A program made the translations under genes and the position numbers. The notes beneath the pieces are model-generated. The model had not been told where the DNA came from. It was given only the letters and a program-made list of their open reading frames with translations, and searched no databases. From NCBI RefSeq assembly GCF_900156175.1, contig NZ_FTMV01000005.1:62001-126000 (forward strand): a stretch of 64,000 bases of DNA, read 5' to 3'. This document shows positions 18,920 through 26,968 of the stretch, one piece after another. Position 1 is the first letter of the stretch. Each line of letters opens with the position of its first letter. Source of the DNA: Janthinobacterium sp. TND4EL3 (GTDB taxonomy: Bacteria; Pseudomonadota; Gammaproteobacteria; Burkholderiales; Burkholderiaceae_D).

Positions 18920-19993
18920 ATGGCTACCATTGTAAAGACCCCGTCAGGCACCTGGAAAGCGGTCATCCGCAAGGCAGGATGGCCCACCACCATTAAGACA
19001 TTTCGTCTCAAAAAAGACGCGGACGACTGGTCGCGTCGAACCGAGGATGAGATGGTGCGCGGTTTGTTTATTCAGCGTGGTCCATCCGAACGGATGACGT
19101 TTGAGGCCGCGATGAAGCGCTATCTGTCTGACGTGACGCCGACGAAACGGCCACTTACGCAGAACGCCGAAAAGAACCGGGCCGGCTCCTTGGTTGCGTT
19201 CTTTGGAAAATATTCGCTGGCGGCGATCACGACAGAATTGATCGCACAGTATCGAGATGCTAGGCTTGCGGGCGAAGACCGGATGAAGGCTGGTAATGCC
19301 CAACCCCGTGCAGCAAATACCGTACGGCTTGATCTGGCCTTGCTTGGCCATCTGTTCACAGTTGCGGTGAAAGAATGGGGTCTAGGCCTCCCCTATAATC
19401 CGGTATTGAATTTGCGCCGTCCGTCGCCTGGGCCTGGTCGCAATCGCCGCCTAAGCGCAGAGGAGGAGTCGCGGCTCTTTGCCGCCGTCGATAAACATTC
19501 CAATCCCATGCTGAGCTGGATCGTTCGCATTGCCATTGAAACGGGTATGCGGTCTTCCGAGATCGCGACCTTACGACGCCCTCAAGTTGAACTTGAGCGC
19601 CGTATCGTACGCTTGATTGAAACAAAAAATACTTTGCCCCGTACCGTGCCGCTCTCCATGGCCGCAACTGAGAGTTTCCGACTCGCCTTGAGTAATCCCG
19701 CTCGCCCCGATGGAACGGACCTTATTTTCTACGGTGAACCTGGGAGAGATGGGCAGCGCCGACCGTACAATTTCAATAAAGTTTGGGCGGACATTAAGGA
19801 AGACGTCGGTATCACCGATTTCAAATTTCATGATCTTCGACATGAAGCGGTAAGCCGTTTGGTGGAGTCCGGGTTGAGCGACCAAGAGGTGGCATCCATC
19901 AGTGGGCACAAGTCAATGCAAATGCTGCGGCGATACACACATCTTCGAGCCGAAGACCTGGTTGTGAAGCTCGACAATATTAGGAATGGATAG
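18920..19993 (+). CDS. Site-specific tyrosine integrase
   Basis: A 357-residue phage-type integrase. It has an N-terminal arm and SAM-like core-binding domain (about residues 60-170), then a catalytic domain with the R of GMRSSE near 211, HDLRHEA near 303-309, GHKSM near 329 and the nucleophile tyrosine in RRYTH near 339. The catalytic set looks intact. The ATG at 18920 is preceded by GGAGAG; an upstream GTG-type extension has no support. Position beside the tRNA 3' end marks it as the integrase of the island that starts here. No excisionase of a known family is obvious, but the small DNA-binding protein at 21564 is a candidate. Confidence 0.92.
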   Translation: MATIVKTPSGTWKAVIRKAGWPTTIKTFRLKKDADDWSRRTEDEMVRGLFIQRGPSERMTFEAAMKRYLSDVTPTKRPLTQNAEKNRAGSLVAFFGKYSLAAITTELIAQYRDARLAGEDRMKAGNAQPRAANTVRLDLALLGHLFTVAVKEWGLGLPYNPVLNLRRPSPGPGRNRRLSAEEESRLFAAVDKHSNPMLSWIVRIAIETGMRSSEIATLRRPQVELERRIVRLIETKNTLPRTVPLSMAATESFRLALSNPARPDGTDLIFYGEPGRDGQRRPYNFNKVWADIKEDVGITDFKFHDLRHEAVSRLVESGLSDQEVASISGHKSMQMLRRYTHLRAEDLVVKLDNIRNG

Positions 19994-20172
19994 GCTTTCC
20001 GTACCGTTAAGTGCCCGCTCAAAAATTAAATGTGAAATTATCGCGAACATAACCGGATGCGATGCAAGGTACCCGTCGCGCAGTAGTACTGGCAGTGCAA
20101 GCGGTGCGTTGGGCAATACAGCAGCGAGCCGGTTAATAAAGCCAGAAATCGCAAGAATTTTCGAGTGGATAC

Positions 20173-21477
20173 TTAGCGAGCCCCTTTTCGGATGCCGAAG
20201 ACCGGACCGTAAGCGAATGGCGGCAAGAGACCGGTGAAGCGCGCGCTGGAAAAGGGAAGTTCGATCATCAGCGGAGCTTCGCCCGAGTCCGTTTCGTGTG
20301 GAAAATTGTGATTTGCAAATCGGATTATCCGCTCTGCATCGGAGGCTGTAAGGGCGCCGATCTCTCGCATCCCTAAGGAGCGACTCTCTGCCCACAGCTT
20401 GCCGTCATCGTTCAATAGTAGCTCGACAATATTGGGATCTTCAAGTGCACTCGAAGCAGCTTGACCAAGCAGGTCGATGAAGCGCGCATGGGCCGCTGAA
20501 ATCAGTTGCGGCGCCCCAGCTTTTCCAAGTGGTGGTAAGTCAAATCTATACATCGATAGAGTTGAGGCTAGCGCTTTGGCAACGGCTTGCCTGCTCTTTA
20601 CGCCCACTTCTTTTGCAATTGCGTCGAGTGAGTATTGGGCAGTGCGCATTGCAACGATCCGCTTCTTTTTGTCGCTGATATTCCAGTCGATCAGTCGCCG
20701 TGCTTCATTTCGCAAGTGAGAGGTGTCACTTGGATAAACGGCAAGGTGTCCAAGTACCCTGAAATAAAAAAGATCAAGATGCTGATCGCCAGTCTCTGCA
20801 TTGGGCTTGCTCATGGACCTGGCTTGCCAGGTCAGGCGTTTAAGCTCGGTTTCGAAGTTAAGCTGATGTCTCTGCGCCCTCAGGTACCGAGGATTTCGCG
20901 AGCCATCTAAAAATTTAGGGCGATGGTCCCAGCAATATTTGGCACTCAATCTCGCGTTGCTGGTGACGTCGTAGCCAGGCACGGACTTACCTTTTTCTTT
21001 AGCTGCTGCTTCAGTGTGGAAACCGCAGAACTCACAGTATTCAGCATAGACGCGGCTAGTCTTAGCGGATTCTGATTTCTTTAAAGCTGGCTTCTTGGGG
21101 CGCTTGGCCTTGCATGCAGCAGCTAAAACTCGAAGCGTTTCCAATGTTTCCTGAAATTGTAGGTCTTGAACATCAGTCTTGGTGAACTGGCGAAGGCTAA
21201 TGTGAAGAACCTTTTCTACTAAGCCGAAACCTCCATGCTGCCTCACCAACTCTGAAAACGAATTATTTGGAAATAGGTTTCGACCACGATGATGTGCCGG
21301 AAGCGCTGCTAGATAGGTCGTGAATGCCGGCACAATCAGCCGTGCGAACAGCCCGTCCAACGAATGTTGTCGGGATTCTTTCGAGTACGGCTCCCATTGG
21401 TCACAAAAAGTGTCGACAGCGCTGGCAACACCTGCTGCGCAATGATCCCAAGTTTGGATGCGCAGCTTCTTTCTCAT
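20173..21477 (-). CDS. Hypothetical Zn-finger and HTH-like protein
   Basis: A 434-residue protein that I do not recognise by name. Around residues 148-185 it has a C-x2-C-x2-H followed about 28 residues later by C-x2-H, a likely zinc site. Residues about 268-305 look like a helix-turn-helix (SLDAIAKEVGVKSRQAVAKAL). The first 140 residues are helical and end in a Lys-rich linker. It is transcribed toward the integrase and divergently from the small genes at 21564 onwards, which suggests an island regulator or DNA-binding factor. Codon usage is less GC-biased than the core genes. Confidence 0.6.
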   Translation of the reverse strand: MRKKLRIQTWDHCAAGVASAVDTFCDQWEPYSKESRQHSLDGLFARLIVPAFTTYLAALPAHHRGRNLFPNNSFSELVRQHGGFGLVEKVLHISLRQFTKTDVQDLQFQETLETLRVLAAACKAKRPKKPALKKSESAKTSRVYAEYCEFCGFHTEAAAKEKGKSVPGYDVTSNARLSAKYCWDHRPKFLDGSRNPRYLRAQRHQLNFETELKRLTWQARSMSKPNAETGDQHLDLFYFRVLGHLAVYPSDTSHLRNEARRLIDWNISDKKKRIVAMRTAQYSLDAIAKEVGVKSRQAVAKALASTLSMYRFDLPPLGKAGAPQLISAAHARFIDLLGQAASSALEDPNIVELLLNDDGKLWAESRSLGMREIGALTASDAERIIRFANHNFPHETDSGEAPLMIELPFSSARFTGLLPPFAYGPVFGIRKGAR

Positions 21478-21563
21478 GTCAACTCCAATGATTACCTAAG
21501 GCCTTTAACTGTAACCGATTGCCGGGTATTGTTCAATCCATCGAAACCTACGTAAAGGCTGCC

Positions 21564-21782
21564 ATGACAATGGAAGAAAATTTAGTGACCCGGTTTGGCC
21601 CTCTTATGCCACTTGCTGGTTTGGCCACGGTACTGGACCGTTCGCCGGAGGCCGTGCGCATGTTCCTTCGTTCGAACAGTGACCTTGCCCAATACATCAA
21701 TAAGAGCAAACTGAAGGTGGGCCGGCGGCTGTATTTTCGTACCTCCGAGGTTGCATACGTGTTGAGTGGAGCACAAAAGTAA
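21564..21782 (+). CDS. Small DNA-binding protein (excisionase/MerR-like HTH candidate)
   Basis: A 72-residue protein. PLAGLATVLDRSPEAVRMFLRS is a helix-turn-helix with the pattern seen in recombination directionality factors and plasmid-type regulators, followed by VGRRLYFRTSEVAYVL, which resembles the wing of an AlpA/Xis domain. The ATG at 21564 was chosen because AAAGG lies 5 bases before it. It ends 3 bp before the next gene. It could be the island's excisionase; this is inferred. Confidence 0.55.
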   Translation: MTMEENLVTRFGPLMPLAGLATVLDRSPEAVRMFLRSNSDLAQYINKSKLKVGRRLYFRTSEVAYVLSGAQK

Positions 21783-21785
21783 GCC

Positions 21786-22706
21786 ATGAGCAAAAGTACC
21801 TTTCCTCATCATAGCGGTGGCGTCGTTCGCGTGCAGTACGTCACGCGATACGGCTCGGTACCCGAATCTTTATTGGAGGATTCACGGCTTGATCTTGATA
21901 GTCGCGCTGTGGCGGCATGGTTGGCCGTTAAGCCGTCCGGGTGGCAAATCAGCGTTACGAATCTGCGTCTAAGGTTACCGCCCCAGGGTAGTAAGATGCT
22001 CGGCAAGGATCGATGGCAGCGCATTGCACTTGAGTTGGAGTCCGCGGGTTATCTCGTTCGTAGGAAAGTGAACGGTGAAGCGGGCAAGTGGGTTTGGCAC
22101 ATTACCTTCAACCCCGTGCCCGCGAGTTTAACCGTAGCCGTCTTCGCCAGCTCTGGTTCAGCCGCGCATGGTTCATCCATCGACGGCCGAGCCGGGGACG
22201 ATCAACCCGGCCATAAAGTAATACCAAGTCCAGAACTACCAACTAAGAAACCTACCACTACTAAGAAGCGTACTAGCGCGGGTCCGGACGAACGGCGATG
22301 TAACGATGTCGTAGGCCCGGAATCTGTTGAGGAACTTCATTATCCGAAAGTCACGAACACGGAGCAGGCGGCGCTTGAGAAGCTGATCCCGCTTTGTCAC
22401 GTCAACGCGCGGCAAGCGGTATTAGATGAGATTGAGGGTATCCGTCAGAAGGGTGGAATTAAACGTGGCGCCGTAGCACTTGCGAAGGCGCTCATCGCGA
22501 AGGTCGCAAATGGTGAGTTCACTTTGAGCGCGGGACACAATGTACTAACGCAACGGGAACAGCGCCGTAGGCATGAGTTGGCGGTCGCGGTTTCGGCTGC
22601 GCCAGAGCAAGCGTGGCTGCCGATGTCTGAAGTTGATATCGCGAGACTTCCCCCGAACATCGCGCGACGTGTGCGGGAGCAAATGGTGAAACATCCTAAT
22701 GGATGA
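21786..22706 (+). CDS. Winged-helix protein, replication/plasmid-type
   Basis: A 306-residue protein. The first 110 residues form a winged-helix pattern (LDSRAVAAWLAVKPSGWQIS, later WQRIALELESAGYLVRRKVNGEAGKWVWHI) as in phage or plasmid replication-initiation helper proteins. A Lys/Thr-rich linker follows near 150-165, then a helical C-domain with basic KGGIKRGAVALAKALIAKV. It follows the small HTH gene by 3 bp, so the two are one transcript. No known family name can be assigned. Confidence 0.5.
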   Translation: MSKSTFPHHSGGVVRVQYVTRYGSVPESLLEDSRLDLDSRAVAAWLAVKPSGWQISVTNLRLRLPPQGSKMLGKDRWQRIALELESAGYLVRRKVNGEAGKWVWHITFNPVPASLTVAVFASSGSAAHGSSIDGRAGDDQPGHKVIPSPELPTKKPTTTKKRTSAGPDERRCNDVVGPESVEELHYPKVTNTEQAALEKLIPLCHVNARQAVLDEIEGIRQKGGIKRGAVALAKALIAKVANGEFTLSAGHNVLTQREQRRRHELAVAVSAAPEQAWLPMSEVDIARLPPNIARRVREQMVKHPNG

Positions 22707-23030
22707 GGGGCTGCAAGCCATCAAGCATAGTGCCGGGAGGCAGCGCTTTCCTACTGTGCTTCACGGGCGTCGAAGTACTGTTGTGTATCGCCCAAAAAGG
22801 CGCCGGAATTTCACTCAGATATCGGACGGAGGTCGTCCCACATGTGGTTCGAATCTACCTCATATTCATAGCAATTCCCTCCACGCAGTTCTGGACAGGA
22901 TGCCAGATGTCCGTACACGGCCATCTGGAGTTTGAAGTTAGGTCGCTGCGCGCCACGCACTTCCACTCAGGGCTGCGCCCCGAGACCCCGGCGAATTCTT
23001 CATAGCTCTTCTCAATAAACTAAGGAACGT
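22707..23030. other. Unassigned 324-bp stretch
   Basis: A 100-codon open frame (22703-23005, +) crosses this stretch, but its composition (cysteine- and histidine-rich, no recognisable fold) does not look like a real protein. I see no RNA structure, repeat or promoter I would defend, beyond whatever drives the H-NS-like gene. Confidence 0.4.
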
Positions 23031-23336
23031 ATGGAATCGACAAAGTTAAAAAAATATCTACTTGACGAGCTGTTCGAACAGCGCGAAAAACGCGAGCGCG
23101 AGTTTGAAGCGATTCAACTCGCCGCGACCCAAGAACTTTATGTCGAGCTAGTATCACTCGCTCAACTGATGGGAATCACCCTAAGGCAACTGATGCAACG
23201 TGGCACCGCGCCCGGGCCACTGTTTTATGTGAATCCGGAGAACATTTCTCAGCAGTGGCGGGGGCGAGGTGCCAAACCGCAGTGGCTTCTAGATTGGCAG
23301 GCGGCGGGAAAATCGCTCGATATGGTTCGCATGTGA
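23031..23336 (+). CDS. H-NS histone-family DNA-binding protein
   Basis: A 101-residue protein. An N-terminal coiled coil rich in Glu/Arg (about 8-35) would oligomerise it, and the C-terminus carries the H-NS DNA-binding signature, an aromatic-x-NPEN start followed by QWRGRGAKPQWL (residues about 64-86). H-NS-type proteins silence AT-rich, horizontally acquired DNA by binding the minor groove. An island-borne copy may damp expression of the AT-richer cargo downstream. It is compact compared with the chromosomal H-NS of about 100-135 residues in this group but looks complete. Confidence 0.75.
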   Translation: MESTKLKKYLLDELFEQREKREREFEAIQLAATQELYVELVSLAQLMGITLRQLMQRGTAPGPLFYVNPENISQQWRGRGAKPQWLLDWQAAGKSLDMVRM

Positions 23337-23445
23337 GCACAGTGTTCGTTATGTTAAATCAATCGATGTACGCCTTCGGCGATGTGCCCCTGGCCCTGTC
23401 GCCCTCTTAGAGCTAGGGTCTTCCCTGCCTGATTTTTTCGAGTAA

Positions 23446-23787
23446 ATGATGCGAAGACATAAACTATTTACACCACTACCAGATGGCGTCGGTAAAGAAG
23501 TGCGTATTGAGTTTCGCGCGTCAAAAGCCGAGCGTGAAAAGATAAAACATTTGGCCGCTGTGCGCCAGATGCCTCTCTCCGAATTCTTGCGCCGAGCGGC
23601 GCTGGGTCGGGCTGCGCCGGTGGATTTTGATACGGATCTCGTTCTATGTCTTTCCGATGCCACCAGGGCGATTCGGCATCTTCACAAGGCGTATCTTGAT
23701 ATCGGATATAAACCGCCGGAGGAGCTCCTTCGCCCAGCGATGGAAGAGATACTCATTGCGCTCCATCGAATTTCTGACAGCAAGTGA
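23446..23787 (+). CDS. MobC-like mobilisation protein (ribbon-helix-helix)
   Basis: A 113-residue protein with EVRIEFRASKAEREKIKHLA and MPLSEFLRRAALGR, the pattern of MobC/relaxosome accessory proteins with a ribbon-helix-helix fold. These help the relaxase nick oriT. No relaxase gene follows: a GTG frame overlapping the stop (GTGA at 23784) dies after 35 codons. The mobilisation function therefore looks decayed, or the relaxase is elsewhere. The alternative is a simple RHH repressor. Confidence 0.6.
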   Translation: MMRRHKLFTPLPDGVGKEVRIEFRASKAEREKIKHLAAVRQMPLSEFLRRAALGRAAPVDFDTDLVLCLSDATRAIRHLHKAYLDIGYKPPEELLRPAMEEILIALHRISDSK

Positions 23788-24108
23788 ATCCTCACGCGAA
23801 TCGCGATAGCAGCGGCGCGCAGGCACAGGTGCAGTCCAGTTTGCAGGCCAATGCTCAGCAGCGCGAGGGTTTTCTGAATGTGACCTAAGCAGGACGACTT
23901 TCTTCTAGCTAGGCCGCCGGCGCAATCGTTCCGCTGCCGATGCGGCCGCGATTCGGCACGAAATCGGGGAGTTGGACGCGCAGCCTGCGAAAACGACTTG
24001 CCGCCAATGCTGATGAGCAGGTTGAGGAGCGCGATTGGACAAACTCGGCGTAGGAAAAAGTTTTCAGCGATCAAGTGTATTTATGCACGGATTCCGTGTA
24101 TTATATGA
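23788..24108. other. Decayed stretch after the MobC-like gene
   Basis: 321 bp with no intact gene. A frame starting GTG at 23784 and coupled to the mobC-like stop reads 35 Gln/Ala-rich codons before TAA at 23886, and a similar Gln/Glu-rich run (ANADEQVEERDW) appears about 120 bp further on in a different frame. This could be the remains of a relaxase C-terminus, but the evidence is thin. Confidence 0.3.
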
Positions 24109-24360
24109 ATGAGAGAAACGACTTTCGTTAGTTATGAGGAATTTTTGAATAAGACTAGCCCCACGCCAGCAGAAATCAGATCTGTGCGCCAAGCATCTGG
24201 GCTTTCCCAGACCGCCGCAGCAAAATTGATCTATTCAACATTGCGAACCTGGCAGGATTGGGAGGCTGGAAAAGCGAATATGCACCCCGGGTTGTGGGAG
24301 CTGTTTCTCCACAAGAAGCCGGAAAGTAGGAGTGATCGAACGGGAGGTGAGGTGACGTAA
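24109..24360 (+). CDS. XRE-type helix-turn-helix protein
   Basis: An 83-residue protein with an XRE/Cro HTH at about residues 20-60: PAEIRSVRQASGLSQTAAAK is the first half, and the tryptophan-containing RTWQDWEAGK is the recognition/after-helix typical of HigA- or Rha-like antitoxin regulators. It lies 80 bp before the AAA+ ATPase in the same direction. No toxin gene partners it, so it is probably a stand-alone regulator. Confidence 0.65.
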   Translation: MRETTFVSYEEFLNKTSPTPAEIRSVRQASGLSQTAAAKLIYSTLRTWQDWEAGKANMHPGLWELFLHKKPESRSDRTGGEVT

Positions 24361-24439
24361 CGACCAGCAGGAAGCAGGCATGAACGGGGCTGTCACCCCG
24401 TCCATGCCCTGACCACAACAATTCCATCCAGGAGCCATT

Positions 24440-26050
24440 ATGGTTAACGAAGATTGTAACATTGCACCCGGCTTCACACTTTATTTCAGCAAACGTAATC
24501 AACGTTTTCTGCTGCCGATCGCCACCGTTGCCGAGCTTGTGTCCGAAGCTGACCTCGCGACACAGAAAGCGGTAGCGGAAAAGGCTGCTAGCGCTGCGGC
24601 AGCCCCAGTCGTGATGAAAACGACATTCGTCGAGTCGAAGTCAGGGCCGCAGCACGAGAATATTTTAAGGTTACGTCAAGTCGATTTTGATCTTTCCAGC
24701 ATTCGCACAGACACCAAATACGACTTGTCGGACGCGATGACGCTCGCGTCTCGTTTGCTGGCACAATCGACAGCTGCGCTGGACCGTGCTTCGGCGGCGA
24801 TGTCCAACGACTTGCTTGTTGCTATTTCCATGAGTCTTGCTTACGAGCATGGTGACGGCAACCTGATCGATGTTCTTAATTTTCTTCGCGATCCACTATG
24901 GGATAGCGCGGCACAAATACTCCAAGAGTTTTTCCAGCCTCAACCCGCGTTCCAGCAACCAGATGCAGCCCACTGGATGAGTGTTTTTTGCCGAAAAATC
25001 AGGAAGCTGACGACGGGTGAAAAAGATACGTTGGTGGCCAACTGCTACAAGCATTGGACGAGCGCTGGCCAACCCATAATCAAACGTAGAAAGAGCACAA
25101 AGACGCCTGCCCGAACACAAGTGTTTGACCCGGATGACCTCGCAAAAGCCACCATGCGGGTCGGAGAACTGAAAGACGATAGGCGCGATGCCGGCGCACG
25201 CATTTTGCAAAATGCCCATGCGAACAGCGGCAACAGAACATTGCCAGATACCAAAGCGGCCCATGTTCGGCTGGAGGCGGCAAAGTCTCGTTTTGAAAAT
25301 CTCGTGGAGCCGATTGAGCGGCTGCAAATTGATTTGATCCTTGCTGGCGCCATGAAGCCAAGCGATTTTCGTGTGACACCGCTGCTTTTGCTTGGCGATC
25401 CAGGTATCGGAAAAACTTTTCTAGCAACGCAGCTTGCCGATGCGTTGGGAGTGTCTACTGAGAAAATTAGTGCCGGTGGCGCGCAAGGGGGATTTCAGAT
25501 AACCGGTTCCCATAGTTCGTGGACTGGTTCGCGGCCAGGCATGCTTTTTTCGCTGCTTGCCGACGGTGATTCGGCTGCGCCGGTCGTAGTCATTGATGAA
25601 GTCGATAAAATCCATGACGCTCAATTTCCTGTCTTGCCGGTACTGCTCGACTTGCTCGATGCTGATAGCAGCAAACAGTTTAAAGATGAATTTTTTGAGC
25701 TCCAATTCGATGTCAGCCGCATCATCTTTGTGTTGACAGCGAACAGCATAGAAAACGTTCCTCCGGCCCTGTTGTCGCGTGTTGAGGTATTCAACGTGCC
25801 GGCGCCGGGGCCCGTGCAGCGGCTGCGCATCATCCAAGAAACGGCTGAAATTTTGCGTAGCAAAACAAAGCGAAAAATTACTCTGGACGAAAGCACCGTG
25901 AACTCGTTGTCAGAACGCGTAGACATCGACCTTCGACGAGTCACCAGGCTGGTCCATGAGGCATTTACTAGGGCAATGCAAGCCAGTGATACTGTGGCGC
26001 GCATTGCAGTGCCCAAGCAAGATGGAAAGCGCAGCATCGGTTTTCATTGA
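24440..26050 (+). CDS. AAA+ ATPase with Lon/FtsH-like core
   Basis: A 536-residue protein. A poorly conserved N-terminal half (residues 1-280) is followed by an AAA+ module: Walker A GDPGIGKT near 319-326, Walker B VVVIDEVDK near 382-390, sensor 1 FVLTAN near 433, an arginine-finger region LLSRVEVF, and a helical lid with DLRRVTRLVHEAFTRA. The layout resembles the ATPase part of Lon, but no Ser-Lys protease domain or zinc HEXXH follows, so it is an unfoldase or remodeller without its own peptidase. The XRE gene upstream may regulate it. Role unknown; accessory-island ATPases of this kind are often defence or conjugation related. Confidence 0.7.
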   Translation: MVNEDCNIAPGFTLYFSKRNQRFLLPIATVAELVSEADLATQKAVAEKAASAAAAPVVMKTTFVESKSGPQHENILRLRQVDFDLSSIRTDTKYDLSDAMTLASRLLAQSTAALDRASAAMSNDLLVAISMSLAYEHGDGNLIDVLNFLRDPLWDSAAQILQEFFQPQPAFQQPDAAHWMSVFCRKIRKLTTGEKDTLVANCYKHWTSAGQPIIKRRKSTKTPARTQVFDPDDLAKATMRVGELKDDRRDAGARILQNAHANSGNRTLPDTKAAHVRLEAAKSRFENLVEPIERLQIDLILAGAMKPSDFRVTPLLLLGDPGIGKTFLATQLADALGVSTEKISAGGAQGGFQITGSHSSWTGSRPGMLFSLLADGDSAAPVVVIDEVDKIHDAQFPVLPVLLDLLDADSSKQFKDEFFELQFDVSRIIFVLTANSIENVPPALLSRVEVFNVPAPGPVQRLRIIQETAEILRSKTKRKITLDESTVNSLSERVDIDLRRVTRLVHEAFTRAMQASDTVARIAVPKQDGKRSIGFH

Positions 26051-26206
26051 TGAGCCGAGTAGTTGGGCGCACACCATATTGCCTGAATAGTAAGAGTGTG
26101 AATTTTTGGCTTTGCAATTGTGTTATTCTTCCGCTCTGTATTGCGAGTGTACTAAAGTCATATCGCCTCGCGAAGCGGATGATTTTTAACCCATTGATAG
26201 AGAAAA

Positions 26207-26968
26207 TTGACGAACCAACTTAATCCTACGCCTGCACCTAGGGGCGGTCAGCGGCCCCAATGCCTTAGTGACGTATTGCGAAGTCTCCACTTGCAATGTA
26301 GTAGCGCTGTGGAATCCTCACTCCAAGGTGCGAATGAGAATGTTCTAGGAGAGAGCTATGTTTTCGCAAGCGACCTGGAAGCATGGCGTGACGCGATAGG
26401 TGGAAGTTCTGAAGCGAGCCTGTTGGCGACGGCGGCAACCGAGTATGTCGTTGCTATGCTGAATATTTGCCAGGGGCAGTATCGCAACGGATTCAAAGGA
26501 TTGCGCCTAGTACTTGAACTTTGCCTTCAGGGCACGCATTTATCCGCGAATCTCCTACTTCGAGAGGAGTGGATTCGGGGCGAAAAGGATACGGTGTGGG
26601 CGACGTTGGTGGATGAAGAAAATGGACCTTTAAGCCTTCGATTCTGCAGAGCATTTTTTCCTGAGTTAGGGGAGCACACTGGGCACTTCCGGCAGCTAGC
26701 GCGAACGATTTATCGTGAGCTTTCGGAATGCATACATGGCAATGTTCCCAATCACATCCCCCTTCCTTCAAAACTGGACTTTTCGCAGGAAACGTTCGAT
26801 TTGTGGCATAAGAAAGCAGAAATCGTTCGCCTTGTAGTTCATTTCGCTTTTGCTGTTCGTTACCTTCGAACTCTTCCGACCCAGAAGCGTACGGGAGTTG
26901 AGGCCGTGTTGATCGAACAACTTGGCTATATTGCGGCAATCCGCACGGAGTGCAATACAGATGCCTAA
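26207..26968 (+). CDS. HEPN-like hypothetical protein, partner of the ORC/CDC6 ATPase
   Basis: A 253-residue protein, all-helical in appearance. RELSECIHG near residues 172-180 matches the HEPN ribonuclease motif R-x(4-6)-H at a helix end. The preceding LLATAATEYVVAMLNICQGQY and FKGLRLVLELCLQG helices fit a HEPN-type bundle. The start is a TTG at 26207, the only reasonable initiator, preceded by a GATAGAGA stretch; no ATG lies near. Its end overlaps the next gene's ATG by 8 bases, so the pair is translationally coupled. It is named only by this motif; no family match was verified. Confidence 0.5.
   Translation: MTNQLNPTPAPRGGQRPQCLSDVLRSLHLQCSSAVESSLQGANENVLGESYVFASDLEAWRDAIGGSSEASLLATAATEYVVAMLNICQGQYRNGFKGLRLVLELCLQGTHLSANLLLREEWIRGEKDTVWATLVDEENGPLSLRFCRAFFPELGEHTGHFRQLARTIYRELSECIHGNVPNHIPLPSKLDFSQETFDLWHKKAEIVRLVVHFAFAVRYLRTLPTQKRTGVEAVLIEQLGYIAAIRTECNTDA

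Noticed and set aside
22703..23005. Possible 100-aa gene after the winged-helix gene
   Set aside because: Composition is unlike a protein, no fold is recognisable, and a second frame overlaps it equally well.
24800..24960. Segment of the AAA+ ATPase vaguely recalling a conjugative coupling protein
   Set aside because: The resemblance is a few residues only, and the ATPase core is Lon-like, not VirD4/TraG-like.
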